DNA of 64,000 bases from Albula goreensis (taxonomy: Eukaryota > Chordata > Actinopteri > Albuliformes > Albulidae): contig CM040765.1 of NCBI GenBank assembly GCA_022829145.1, positions 9,220,292-9,284,291 on the forward strand, read 5' to 3'. The position numbers were made by a program, and so were the translations under genes. Below the pieces are notes generated by a model that ran no database searches, was not told where the DNA came from, and worked only from the letters and a program-made list of their open reading frames with translations. Below, piece after piece: positions 1-13,895 of the stretch (the first letter of the stretch is position 1; every line of letters starts with the position of its first letter).

Positions 1-2989
1 TGCGGAGCTGCTGTACGGACCCAGTGACTCGCAGTGTGATTACGTGTGTGTGCGTGTTTGAGAGAGAGAGCGAGAGAGAAATACGCGCAGACGAATGTGC
101 ACCGCCCACAACCCACAACAACGCCGTGACACGACGTGCTGGCTCCGCTGGAGAGATACACTTCCACCATCAGTGCTGTATAATCTAAGAGAAGCTGAAT
201 CGCTTTTCGCAACATTTCCAATCATTTCTCCAAATGAAAATGAAGTATAGAGTTAAGGACCAAGATTAAGACAGATATTTTGTTTCTTATTCGATAACAT
301 TAGACATCGCTATTAATCAATACAATTCACCACTCGCTGATATAATCAAAAAGTACAAAAAAAAAAACCAAAAAAAAAAACCGAAGAACTAAAAGCTAAG
401 CGAAGACTTTAAGGCTGACGATTGAGGATGAAGGTTGAGGATGAAAAGTAAGCTGACAAGCGTAAGAAACCAGACGGCAAACCGGAGTTTTAGAGGTTGT
501 GTTGGACAGGCATGTCACAGAACGTTATACATAGTAGAAGAACAAAGTTACACTTTTGCAGACACTGCTAGGGCAAGTGGCAGACACCACTTCAAGCATG
601 GTTCAGGTATATGCTGCAAAGCTGACACGTCTGGCCACCAAGTGCATACGGGATGAGTGCTTTAACAGTATAGGGGCGTTGTTCTCCTTACTGAACTATT
701 ACATTTCCTATACATATCAGTGAATCTTGAAACACCATGGGTTTTGGCAGTAAAGGTTGGGGTAACTACATACTGTGTTTTTCATAGGGCAAAGGAAGGG
801 GAGAACTATACGCTTGCTGTCACAGAAACCCATTGAAAAGTCCTTTCTCTCAAGATTACCTTCTCTGCTTTTGATCACTGTTCTGCTTGGAACCACTTAA
901 GTAGGATAAAATAACTACTCTGAGATTTGCATACCATTAAAGAGTTAGCCCACCCCTTGCCCTAATACAGTAAGCTGTTGAATGTAGGGCAAAGATTCCA
1001 CTTTACATCCCCAAAAGAAACAATAGAAGGACAGCAGGATTCATTAGAAATCAGAATTTGGCTTCGCATATTGAAAGATTTCTGCTTATTTATGTATATA
1101 TATTATTTAAAACAACTTGGAACCACTATTTCATGCTCTAATTTGCATGGCTTAATGTTTATCAACAAAGCAAAAATCACAATTTAAAATGGCGTTAATT
1201 ACCATTTTTTGAAAATTGGAGATGGGTTGATAGGGAAATAGATTCAAAAGATGATTATACTCATCTTTTTATTCAGCTTCACCACATATCTGTACTATAG
1301 GATATACTGGTTTTTGCTGCTACTCAGCTCTTAGTGACCAGTTAAGAGAGTTGATTACATATTTAACTCTTCCTTCCCTTTTTATTCAGCCTGAACATTG
1401 GCGTTGAAGTCTGTGTGAAAACTTTACAGTTCCTGAGGACCATGACTGAGGACCATTTGTTGTTGGAAAAACAACTTGTCGTTGTGAAGTGTTATGTCTG
1501 ATATATAGGAAATGTCACTCTAATTAAGAAATGTTGGTATTTAGGTTGTGTTTATGATTGATATAACCTTAACCACGTCTTTCCCTTTGATACACTTTTT
1601 AAAGGTTTTCAGACATGGATAAATTAATGACATAAATGACAACCAATGAGTCCATTTAAACTCAGAATCTGATTAATTGACCATTTCATATAACTCATTG
1701 ACAGACATTAATCATGAATGTGACTTCATCCACTTTGAGCTTCTCTTTCCCATCATTATTTGGTTCCTGGGTTTAAACTTGGATACCATGCTTTCCCAAA
1801 GTTCCTCCTCCTTACCCTTTTTGAATAAATTTACATAATTTGTCCCAGATTATCTTTAATTTATGCAGGACTCTGATCCTCACTTGTTGGAATGCATGTT
1901 TTCATTCAAAGACGTCCTCTTTTGTACACAGAAAAAAGGCATATGGGTCTGTATATGTCTGAATATTTGGGCCAGCCTTCTGTTCTACAAGTACCTAATA
2001 TATTGTGTGTTACTATTGTGTTGAAATTGTTAATGAAACTCAACTGGTCAAAAAAAGACTCTTCTACAAAATAGATTTTTAGACTGATCGGAAAATGTTT
2101 TCTTCAGCTCAGCAGGACAGAGGAATGCGTAGGGTTCAAAACACATGCTCTGTTTCCTAGGAGGAGATATTTCATTGGCAAAACTGAGAGACAATGCAAG
2201 CACACTACGATCCCACACCATCACCAGGAAGCAGAGTGAGGAGGATGGAAGGGAAAAAGACAGCTGCCTGAAATAGCCAATACTGATAAGTGAATAGAAT
2301 TTATTCCCAGGATAACCACAGACAGCCACATGGATGGTAACAGAAATAAAGACATACATAAATTGTACAACTGCAATCACTCATTTACGTGGTGAGAAAA
2401 AGGCTAACTGAAAGATCTTATCCAATGTACAGTATAGTAATCTAAAATGCATAAGTAGCAGTGGAAACCCATTAAAAATCTGATTGAGGGATATTGGTAT
2501 AGTACAGAGTATTAGTGTACCAAGCTTTGGAGCAGTTGAGTGGAATTGTTTGCAGGAGGAAAATCAATCAAATGAGCATTAAATCAATCTATTTGATGGC
2601 ACAAAGGATACATCACCAAGCGCTTCAATTTTTGTCAGATGTGAATTTAAATTAGAAATGAAGTTTACAAGCCAAATATATTCATTGTGGAAAGTGTAAA
2701 ACAAGACTTTCTGTGCCTCATTCAAAATATTTGCCTTTTATTGTCTTGAAAAATAAGGAGCAATGCATTATGCAGGTGTACATTAACACATGTAGTGCCT
2801 GCTTGATAAGGCCCAGTACTCATTATAATGGGCATCATCTGAAAAGAAGGGAAACGATGATTCAGAAAAAGAAATAATTAGAAAATTTCATCAATGTCTT
2901 ATCAGTCAATACAGGTAAGTAGTCTGTATAGTATCATTATTATGCTCTACCCTTTATCACAAGAGAAGGAGGGGGTTGGTTGGGGTTTT

Positions 2990-2991
<2 letters not shown>

Positions 2992-3031
<40 letters not shown>
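2992..3031. repeat. (TG)n microsatellite
   Basis: An uninterrupted run of about 20 TG dinucleotides. Open frames crossing it on either strand are translation artefacts of the repeat. Confidence 0.95.
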
Positions 3032-3033
<2 letters not shown>

Positions 3034-5329
3034 CCCAGTTGTGGGTTCAGTGGTTCTGATCTCAGATACAGCAGGTTTTGTGACCCAGAGGAACCAGACT
3101 GGTTCTGGTTCTGTAGAAGCAGCCATCAACAGCATTTCAATCATACATTTTCCCACTGAACATCTAATTCTGCACTTGGTTTCTTCATGTCTTGTCGGTG
3201 TGCGACAGCCAGGAAATAAATCAAGTCACAGTGCCCGCTCTATGTGGATGGGTCCCCCACTTCCCTGGCACATTTACAGGGCTCTGTTATTGTAGCTGTT
3301 CTTGGCTTCTGGTCAATTGACTAACTAGTTCAGAACCACATCGATACTGAACTTGTTTGTTGCTCTGCTGTTCTGTGCAGTACATTGGTGGAGTGCAGGT
3401 TTGGTGATTTTGCTTTTTGTTTCTTTGTTGTTTTTGTTTTGCTTTGTTCTTTGTCATTCAGATCTATGTTTTCATTACACCAAACAAACAGTCCAGAACC
3501 AGACTGAGTTTAGATGAACCCAGAGAGACTTCCCTTTTACACTAAGAATAATGAAACTTAGTGTTTCTTTTTGCTTTAGAAACACCTAGATACTGTTGAA
3601 TAAAAAGGTACTCTAATTACATCACTTAAATTCAGGGACAATGTGTGTTGTGATTACTCCAAATATTGGTTGTATTAAAAACTTATGTAGACTCAGAGAT
3701 ACATTTAATTCACTTCTTGTTATTTCCCTCAGCAAAACAGTGGAAACATCAAATAAAATATATTATAAGGCTGCAAAAATATTTGGGCAGGAGTATAATG
3801 TGTTGGTAAGAGGCATAGACTGGACAGAAATGTGCCCTTTCAACCCAAAGCTTCTCCAGGTAATTAATGAATGCAGTAATTGGGAATATGCAAAGTAAAT
3901 AAGTAATATTAATAATGCAATTTTGAGCATGCAAGTGTTTGCTTTACTGGTTATTGTCTCAGGAATGCAATACTGTAACAGTAATTGCATGCAATAGCCT
4001 GATCATATTCTATCCATATCACTCACTACAGCATCACCTACATGCACCACAACTTTCCATGTCCTCAAGCTTAGTATTATCACAACTGACTGGACTAAAA
4101 CAGGAATGCTTGTATGTGTCATGGCCTCATAACCTCAATGACAGCATTGAACCTCCCTGTATGTTCTCCCTTAACTGGATCAATGTGTAGGCCCAGCTGC
4201 CACCAGGCTTTTCCACTCAATATCAGCGTAATTGGCTTGGGGGACTGATACCTGTCAATTAAAGCCAGTCACGGTGTACATTGTTGTCAAGCCTTCTTAC
4301 TACAGAGCTTTCATGGTGGTCAGTGGGGCACTCTGTTGCTGTAGTACTGTATTACCACGATGTGTCTGCATGTATCTCCCCAATTCAGGATTCACACTTG
4401 CTAGCTCCTGGTTACAGTTTTATTTCACCCCACAGTGCCTTAAGAGGGAACACATTCTCTAGAGTATTTAACAAGTCATTCAAACCTATTCTCTAAATTC
4501 ATCTCAGACAGAAGATACATTTCTGTTGTCTTAATGTCCTTGTAAGTATATGCCATCAAATCAATTTATCTTCTTTCTCATTGTTTCTTTTGAACTTAGG
4601 TGATCATTTAGCGTATTTGAATTTTCAGCCTCACCAAGAACACAACAAATCAATATCTCCGGTGCTGTAATAAGCAGCTGGAAATGTAGGCTAAAAGTAT
4701 TGACCCAGAACTGCCATTAAAACAGTCACACAAACACAAAACAAAGGCCAAGTATCATTTGCCCTGCAAAAATGAGAGCACATCAGATTAGATTCTGGTT
4801 TCAGTAAGAGTAATAATTTAATCGAATTGCAAAATTGTTTGTGCAAAGTTTTGTGCAAAAAATGAATGGCTCACTTGACAGCAAAGAGGCATTAAACCAC
4901 TGCTAAAAGTGCAAGGAATAACAGAAAATTGGACTTGAAGTGGCCGCACACCCCATCTCAGCTTGTCATTGTACGTGCAGTCTGGAGAGTATCAAGCACT
5001 GTGTCAAACCTGATCATGGCATGCCACACATCGCTGCTTCCACAGTATTTCGGCAGACTATGGGCTGCTGCGTTTCCACTCTTGCTCTCTGCAGGGCTGT
5101 GTTTTCCTTTTTCTGTGCCCGTTTTCTGAGGGACTTGAAGTAGAGGCCGCCGCAGCGCACCACCGACAAAACAAACCTCTCCTTCAGAGCCCCGAGTCTT
5201 GGCGCTAAATCACAGGCCTTTTCTGTGACATCAGGCTCCCCGATTCCAGAGACAAGAGAGAGGGGGGCTCTGAAGAAGGCTTTCATCTGGGCCCCAGTGA
5301 CAGACCCAATGCCCCAACCCCCTTCCCAG

Positions 5330-5433
<104 letters not shown>

Positions 5434-8400
5434 CAGAATTGGGCCAAGCTGCTGATCTTTATAATAAATAGGAAAGGAATGTACCGAGACTCTTCTTCTA
5501 ATGAGCTGCCATTTGAGTTCATTCAAGTCCACGTTCACCCTGGCACTCTTCAAGAGCTTCCGTCACAATACATGAAGTCAGTGTGTACAGGAGGACCCTC
5601 AGTCAGAAAATGGCAATAATTTATAATAACCTACAAAAGTGATTTACTGCTTTTCAACCAACTTGGATGCAGGATTCAGAATTAATTCACACTGCAAATG
5701 AGTATCTGAAATACAAATGAGAATCATTTAGGAAAGCAATTCCCTCAGTAAATTTACTAAAACCATTGAAAAAAGCTGTTGCATTTTTCATAAGAGCACC
5801 AAGACATGTTGTTCTCATAATAAGCCCTGGCACCCGTTGTTGAATGCATCTGAAATCATTTTTCTATCATCAATCTGTAGCACAATACCTGAAAATTAAA
5901 CCATTGATATCAGTATTTTACTCGTAGTAGTTTTGAAATGGTGTAATAAGGTCTTGGTGTTACAAATAGATGACAAAACTGTGTCAGGGTTCAAGCCAGT
6001 GCACGGTTGTGAATTATAATGGATGATTTATTTCAGGCTGGTTGTACCTCCTGGGCAAACGTGTGGAACCAGCAACACCGTTTGCTTGACAAACAGATAT
6101 TGATTCCTATGTACTGCTGATGATGTGCTTCAGTTAATTAGAGCCATGTACTGTTTATGCCAAGAGTACAGTGTACTGGTCTGCAGTGAGACAAGGTCTG
6201 CATTATCAGATATTGTCGTGAAATGAAATCAGAGAACGTGCCAATGCATATTAATCTGTAAGTGTGTGTATGTATATGTGTGTATGCACTGGCTTGTGCT
6301 CGTGTGTGAAGGGGAGGGAGTACATCAGGGGCAGAGGTAAATGTAAGTATCAGCAACTATATTGTCATACTAAATGATACTGTAGGCCACAAGTTTCTGA
6401 CCCTTTTATCTCCAGCATGATAAAAGAACCACCTGCACAGCGTGCCAGAACACGGCGATGCCAGGGCAGGCTCGGAGACACGCATTCAGGAGAGCGGATT
6501 GAGCGTTTTTATGGACAAAGCTTCCTCTAATTACGGGAAATGTTGTGAGCGACTACTCCGCACAAAATGCGCGATTCAGCCAGCGTGCCCGGGTCTCCTA
6601 GCAACAAGCAAGCCGTGGGGAGAAAGGCAGAGCAAAGGTATGGTACACCACACACAGTTGGAGGAACAAAGAACTACAGTTTTCCTAATAGTAATTCTGA
6701 GAGAAACAGAGATCCTAGAGTTTCAAATAAGCTTGTTTAAAAGGAACCCTTTACTTAGTTCCTTCCGCCTCGGGGGCCTCCTTAATTTACTGTCAGCCAC
6801 ACACATAGACATGCACACATATACACAAAGTGCACACATGTGCACGCCCAAGGCCTCCACTCAATGAACGAAAACAGCATTCAGCACTGTTATGCTGTGG
6901 AAACATTGTTCATTAGGCTGAGCCTTCAAACTCATTCGGTCAAAACTGACAGTAATGTAAAGAACCGAAGCGGCACACATGCAGAGGACAAATGATACAG
7001 TTGGGAGCTCAGCCATTTTTTTTTGTGTGTGTGTCAGTCATAAGGCCTTTGGTTTAAGAGATCAGTTCTGTAGAGGTATTGTTGCTGGATCCTTATTTGC
7101 AGTGGCATTCATCTATTCTCCACACTGGGTTTCTGCAGAAGAGCCTGCGACACCTGTTCAGAGTGGTCTTTGTAAAGTTGCCTGCCCATACAATGGACTT
7201 CCTTGATGATCACACAAAGGGCTATGCGCAGAGAGTCCGTATTGAATGGGATTCTTTTGCATGATAAACCACTGGATATACCATGTCTTTTCTGTGCTGG
7301 CAGCACCTATTTTACTTTATTGCTATCAACTGCAGTGGACTCCTCCACCCACCCCCCCCCCCCATTCCAGCATCAAGATGTCACATCCAGGATGGGACTC
7401 ACAGAGGGGCGGGGCTACATCCTTGGGCGGAGCTGTCGAGAGCCTCATTGTCATGCCAAACAACTACTCCTATAGGCATCTATGTGGACTAACACTATGG
7501 GCTTCCCCCACTTTGACAGGCAAACGGGGTGTGGGCAAAGCAGGGGGTGGGGGGGTGGGTGTAAAAAGGGTGTAATCAGAGAAAAACAGATTGGCTGTAC
7601 AAAACTAAGGAGACTGCCTAATCCCTTAACGCTCTTTCATCTGTGCTGGATGTTGTACACCACAAATCAGGAAGCATTTTCCTAATCACAGGCCTTTTTT
7701 ATCATTCCACTGCTTGATTCCATAGAATGAAGATGAAGGTGTATTTTTTAAAATGTCTATAAAAAATGTGAGCATTCAGTACATAGGACTGATAGACACA
7801 TTGTCCTCAGTGTCAATGCATGGCTGGTTTTGTTTTATGATTTGACACAAAACAAAATGTCTTTCTGGGCATGCAAATGTGATTTGTGAAAGCTCAAGGA
7901 GGTTCACAATTTGACCCTAAAATATCCATCGATCAATTGGTTTTGCCTTTTCTAAGGAACTTGTTTCTATCAATTAACCATAGGAATGCAAACTAAAGAC
8001 AAGTTAAACTGGTTTCCCAAAAGACATCAATTTTATGGGCAGTCGTAAGTCTGTCTTCAAGGATTCTTAGCTGTGAGCATAATCTTGTTAGGACTGGCCC
8101 AGGAAACAATTTCTTTGGAGACATGATGTTTAAAGATGACCATGAGGCCCAGTGTGTAATTTAGGCCTGCTATCCTTAAATTTATTCTACATCTCTCTGA
8201 AATATTATTGACATCCATTTATGCAGTTATCAGTTCCCTAACATCACTTCAGACTGCTTTTCACTGTCCCTTGGTTTCAAGTCTGTTCCGATCTAGTCAC
8301 ATGTTATATTCCCTTGCTAAAACCACTGTTTCACACGGCTGTCCCCATAGCAACCTTGCGTGAATTTATTTGCGCCCCACTGAAGCGTCATGCTTACTAA

Positions 8401-9404
8401 ACAAACTGAACGTACCCCCATTCAGTTTCCATCCTCTGTTGTGCTAAATGACAAGCCCAGCAGTATGAATTTAACCTTAAACTTCCATAAGTGGAGTTCC
8501 ACAGGGTGCCCATAAACCAGTCCCCACTACAAAACAACCATTAAACATAAACAGGACAAAATTAAGTCGTGTGATGGGAACAAAGACACTCTAGGAAAAC
8601 GTCAGCTCTGCAAGGAATTTTGAAGTAAAATCAAAATCTAAACTGATGTCATTGCTTCAATGATTTCATAGAGCAAGAAAGACAGTATAGGTTTAAATCG
8701 GCTGATTCCATTAAAGTTCTTCAAAGAGAAGAGGACAGAAACATTTTGTGGACCCCAAGCAACCCCCATTCTTTCTGCTGCCACTGAGTTCCCAGGTATT
8801 TTATCTCGCCAATATGATAGCACGCATTTTACGACGACAAATGAATAGCACCATCTAGTGTATGTGAGGGCATAACATATAAACTGAAGTTGCAGTCAGC
8901 ACAAGTACAGTACAGTACTCATTTTTTCTTACTCAGTACTCATCACCCTCCTCTTTTCAAGCTATCCATTCCCCCTGACACCAGCCTCACCTATTCTTTT
9001 ACACTTGGTGAGATTGTATATGAATCATTTGTTGAGTTTGCTCCCTGCTCACTTTATGATCTGTGTTCTCCAGAATGTTAAAAGAAAAGGTCCTCAGCTG
9101 CATCAGGATCAGTAAGTATATTGATAACAAATTTATTAAAAACATTTTAAACATCAATGTGACTCATAGTGTTATTTGTATAGCCAAAACTGATTCGAGA
9201 CTTTGCACAATTAGGTTTTATTTTAATTGGATAGTTTGGCCCCTTTTGAACATTTCGGACAAGGTTCACACTAAATCTCTAAGAACTATTTCCAATGTGA
9301 ACCCATTTCAACACAATTCCTCTGTTACGATACTCACCTCCTTCTCTGGTGTTTCTTTATCTCCCATTGTCCAGTGACTGCTTTGATTCATGGTAAATCA
9401 CTTT

Positions 9405-9737
9405 ACCATCTGAGCGAGGAAACTTTTACAGTAGCGTCTCGTTGCTTGTAGGGAGAGGGTGTTGAACTGGGAATTTTTCATGCTTTACTTTTGAGGGAGA
9501 GGAGTTGAACTGGGATGTTTTGCCAACTGCACACGGGCGGCTTTCTTGTCTCGTTCACGGTACCATTTGAGCGAGGAAACTCGGAAGCTTTGCCCGTTGC
9601 AGTAGCGTCTCGTTGCTTGTAGGGAGAGGGTAGTTTTTCATGCTTTACTTTTGAGAGAGAGGGGGTTTTTCGCTTACTGCACACGGGCGGCTTTCTTGTC
9701 TCGTTCACGGTACCATTTGAGCGAAACTCGGAAGCTT
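9405..9737. repeat. GC-rich minisatellite, block 1
   Basis: A complete 150-bp unit (9551-9700) is preceded by a diverged unit and followed by a truncated one. Each unit contains the core ACGGTACCATTTGAGCGAGG, then a stretch around TAGCGTCTCGTTGC, then an ACTGCACACGGGCGG segment. The last unit breaks off at about 9737, directly against the ORF-bearing repeat. The same family forms a longer block at 11053-11705. Confidence 0.9.
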
Positions 9738-10866
9738 GATATTGCCCTCATTGCCGTGCTTCTAATCAGAATCATACTCAAAATTCTGTTTTAAAAGATC
9801 CAAACATGAGATTAGCTAACGCAGTCAAATTGACTAAAGCAATGAAAACAAGAGTAGCACCTGTTATTACCCAAGGGGTTCATGCAAGTGGAACAGGTTA
9901 TCCAGTCAGAGATGCAACCACTGATGATTATGAGGACCAGCAGGTAAATCATAACCTAACTCTGTCTGAACTAACAGCCTTACTACAGCAGCAGCAGCTC
10001 CCTACATGGGATGGCATAGGTGACCCAAGTGCGGTAGTTGACAAAGTGCAAGCACTGCAACGGCTACATGCCCTAACAGATAAAGACGGCTGTAAATTAC
10101 TGCAATCAGTACTCCCAACTTCAGGAGCAATACCAGTTGAATTCTTACAGGGTCCGGGGGATCCAGCTGTCTTTCCTGACCATGAAACCAATGGAAGGAA
10201 GAGGACCAAAGTGGTCAAGGGGACATCAGACACAAGCAGCTCAGCAGCATTGTAAAAATAACCCAAGGCCACCTACATACTCAGAACTATTGACAATGAT
10301 GCAAGCACTCACTGACTGTGGCCAGGAAAATCCAGGAGGCTCAGAGACCTCATTTTTGGACACTGGGGATGTTCAGTCAGCCCTGATGTTCAATTCAGCA
10401 GTGTTATTGACCACATTCCTGTTAATGTCCCTGATTGAACCAGTTTACTGTCTGCAGTTGAATGTAGACAGGAAGCACCTGTATTTAACACACTCAATCA
10501 AATAGCACTATTATAAATCTGATATTGTCTTAACTCTGTTGAGTAACATCCCATGCTTCTCGTCTCCAAACTAGTTTGGAGTTAAATGTTACAAACTAAT
10601 GAATTATGAGTGTTCTGCCCCTGTAGTTTGTTCATGTTGCTTCTTGTTACAGTAACAGAGTACGGGCTCTCTGATCTTGAAAGAAGCCCTTTTCAAACTG
10701 TTTTCGTTTGAATTAGTGCCTTGTGTTATGCATATTCCTGTTGTTCTGGCATTAATGACTGTCAGCCACTGCTAGCCAACTCTGAGTAGTTAGTAGCATC
10801 AAGCTAGCTATTTTCTTTAGGCTGTAATGTATTTGTTTTGTAAGAGCATAGTGTTATAGTCTGCAC
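9738..10866 (+). repeat. ORF-bearing repeat, copy 1 (5'-truncated)
   Basis: This 1.13 kb stretch matches 12542-13670 almost base for base at a constant offset of 2804. It carries an open frame (from the ATG at 9806 to 10255) that lacks the upstream part present in copy 2, because it starts abruptly after a broken minisatellite unit. A second frame follows (10137-10505) and includes an Asp-Thr-Gly sequence that could be a decayed aspartic-protease motif. No reverse transcriptase, integrase or clear long terminal repeat was found. A retroelement origin is only a guess. Confidence 0.7.
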
Positions 10867-11052
10867 TTACATTGTTCAGTAGCAGACATGCTAATCTCAT
10901 GCAATCACTCGTTGAAGCTGTAGTATCAATCGAATCAAATCAATCAAATAGGACTACTATATATTAAAAAGATAGAATTGTTAGGTACATATATGGAACG
11001 TTCAATCAGCTTATCTATCTACCAGCACCTTAAAAAAAAGTAAAACTTTTTG

Positions 11053-11705
11053 TCGTTCACGGTACCATTTGAGCGAGGAAACTCGGAAGCTTTGCCCGTT
11101 GCAGTAGCGTCTCGTTGCTTGTAGGGAGAGGGTGTTGAACTGGGAATTTTTCATGCTTTACTTTTGAGGGAGAGGGGATGTTTTGCCAACTGCACACGGG
11201 CGGCTTTCTTGTCTCGTTCACGGTACCATTTGAGCGAGGAAACTCGGAAGCTTTGCCCGTTGCAGTAGCGTCTCGTTGCTTGTAGGGAGAGGGTAGTTTT
11301 TCATGCTTTACTTTTGAGAGAGAGGGGGTTTTTCGCTTACTGCACACGGGCGGCTTTCTTGTCTCGTTCACGGTACCATTTGAGCGAGGAAACTCGGAAG
11401 CTTTGCCCGTTGCAGTAGCGTCTCGTTGCTTGTGGGGAGAGGGTAGTTTCTTTTGAGAGAGAGGGGGTTTTTCGCTTACTGCACACGGGCGGCTTTCTTG
11501 TCTCGTTCGCGTGCCTCGTTCTTGTCTCGTTCACGGTACCATTTGAGTGAGGAAACTCGGAAGCTTTGCCCGTCATTGCAGTAGCGTCTCGTTGCTTGTA
11601 GGGAGAGGGTGTTGAACTGGGAGTTTTTCATGCTTTACTTTTGAGGGAGAGGGGGTTGAACAGGGAGTTTTTCGCTTACTGCACACGGGCGGCTTTCTTG
11701 TCTCG
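11053..11705. repeat. GC-rich minisatellite, block 2
   Basis: Four units begin at 11053, 11214, 11364 and 11527, giving periods of 161, 150 and 163 bp. The differences come from small insertions such as an extra TTGAACTGGG segment. The family is the same as at 9405-9737. The array ends in the tRNA-like stretch at 11716-11795. Confidence 0.92.
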
Positions 11706-11715
11706 CTCACCGCTG

Positions 11716-11795
11716 TGGTCGCCGGGGGCCGGATTCGAGCCGAGGAGGTGTGGCTTACAGCACCAGCGTCGTTACCCGCTGAGCTATGTGGCCGC
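11716..11795 (-). tRNA. tRNA-like sequence, probably a SINE head or pseudo-tRNA
   Basis: On the minus strand there is an A-box-like TAGCTCAGCGGG and a B-box-like GGCTCGAATCC about 40 bases apart, as in tRNA genes and tRNA-derived SINEs. The candidate anticodon loop is CTGTAAG. The acceptor and anticodon stems pair only in part, so a working tRNA is unlikely. It abuts the minisatellite, so it may be the pol III head of a SINE-type element. Confidence 0.4.
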
Positions 11796-12033
11796 TGACG
11801 AATGTGGTGGAACTTTTTGCCCCAAGGGTCTGTCACGCCAAACCCCATTGGTCGACTACCTCTACGTGGGCTGGGCATCAAGTCTCCTGACGTCATGTGA
11901 CGTAGCCAAACTGAAGACTTATCGGTGCGCTAGAAAGAAGAAATGAATCAGGAACTAAATAACCGAAGACAAACTAACACCGCTCTTTCCACTCATATTT
12001 GAAAAGTATGTTTTCTGACTCTTTGTGATGTAT

Positions 12034-13895
12034 TTTTCTTAGGCTGGAATGTATTTGTTTTCTAACAGCATAGTGTTATAGTCTGCATTTACTTTGTAAG
12101 AGTGTAGGTATTCCAGATGGCCTGTACACTTGTTTTGGATACTGGGGATGTTCAGTCAGCCCTGATGGTCAATTCAGCAGTGCTTATAACCCCATTCCTG
12201 TTAATGTCAAGGAGTTCCATGAAGCCCTTTTAAAATCAGTTCAATGTATGTTTTTGTTTGAATTAACGGCAGGGCCTTGTGTTGTGTATATTCCTGTTGT
12301 TCTGGCATTAATGACTGTAAACATAAGATAAAGCAACATGGAATGGAAAATGAAACATTGAAAAGACAGGTGGAAGCACTGGGCCTAGGTGGATTTAAGG
12401 AGGCAATTGAGTCAGAGCACAGTTCTGGTGATGAGAGTGAGATTAGACAAGCTGTTGTGGCTCACCTCTCAGATGTTTCTGATGAGTTTACTGGTGATGA
12501 AATGGCAAGTTTAAATGGTAGAGAGACAAGTGAGGGACAAAGATATTGCCCTCATTGCCGTGCTTCTAATCAGAATCATACTCAAAATTCTGTTTTAAAA
12601 GATCCAAACATGAGATTAGCTAACGCAGTCAAATTGACTAAAGCAATGAAAACAAGAGTAGCACCTGTTATTACCCAAGGGGTTCATGCAAGTGGAACAG
12701 GTTATCCAGTCAGAGATGCAACCACTGATGATTATGAGGACCAGCAGGTAAATCATAACCTAACTCTGTCTGAACTAACAGCCTTACTACAGCAGCAGCA
12801 GCTCCCTACATGGGATGGCATAGGTGACCCAAGTGCGGTAGTTGACAAAGTGCAAGCACTGCAACGGCTACATGCCCTAACAGATAAAGACGGCTGTAAA
12901 TTACTGCAATCAGTACTCCCAACTTCAGGAGCAATACCAGTTGAATTCTTACAGGGTCCGGGGGATCCAGCTGTCTTTCCTGACCATGAAACCAATGGAA
13001 GGAAGAGGACCAAAGTGGTCAAGGGGACATCAGACACAAGCAGCTCAGCAGCATTGTAAAAATAACCCAAGGCCACCTACATACTCAGAACTATTGACAA
13101 TGATGCAAGCACTCACTGACTGTGGCCAGGAAAATCCAGGAGGCTCAGAGACCTCATTTTTGGACACTGGGGATGTTCAGTCAGCCCTGATGTTCAATTC
13201 AGCAGTGTTATTGACCACATTCCTGTTAATGTCCCTGATTGAACCAGTTTACTGTCTGCAGTTGAATGTAGACAGGAAGCACCTGTATTTAACACACTCA
13301 ATCAAATAGCACTATTATAAATCTGATATTGTCTTAACTCTGTTGAGTAACATCCCATGCTTCTCGTCTCCAAACTAGTTTGGAGTTAAATGTTACAAAC
13401 TAATGAATTATGAGTGTTCTGCCCCTGTAGTTTGTTCATGTTGCTTCTTGTTACAGTAACAGAGTACGGGCTCTCTGATCTTGAAAGAAGCCCTTTTCAA
13501 ACTGTTTTCGTTTGAATTAGTGCCTTGTGTTATGCATATTCCTGTTGTTCTGGCATTAATGACTGTCAGCCACTGCTAGCCAACTCTGAGTAGTTAGTAG
13601 CATCAAGCTAGCTATTTTCTTTAGGCTGTAATGTATTTGTTTTGTAAGAGCATAGTGTTATAGTCTGCATTTACGTTGTAAGAGTGTAGGGGATACTGGG
13701 GATGTTCAGTCAGCCCTGATGTTCAATTCAGCAGTGCTAATAACCCCATTCAATACAGATTCTGTCCTCTGTGTTGATGGGGGTCTTGTGGGAACAGGAA
13801 AGATATTCAAGGTGTCAACAACCCACTATGTGGTCACAGCCATTTTCCCACAATTCAGAGCTGGGGTGTTGGGTTTAAATGTCTGTGTGACAAGG
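12034..13895 (+). mobile_element. ORF-bearing repeat, copy 2 (longer), possible degenerate retroelement
   Basis: The longest frame runs from 12277 to 13059 (260 codons). Its N-terminal part looks coiled-coil-like (about residues 20-50), followed by an acidic stretch, a Cys-x-x-Cys pair near residue 92, and a Gln-rich segment. This order resembles some Gag-type proteins, but I do not recognise the family. Similar blocks of about 70-150 bp occur at 12034-12200 and 13620-13760 (both include GGGGATGTTCAGTCAGCCC), so short direct repeats flank the ORF. A further coding-like fragment reaches 13895. No polymerase was found. Confidence 0.45.

Noticed and set aside
6442-6867. 141-codon plus-strand ORF
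   Set aside because: Somewhat GC-rich start, but no family resemblance and no supporting exon structure; likely chance.
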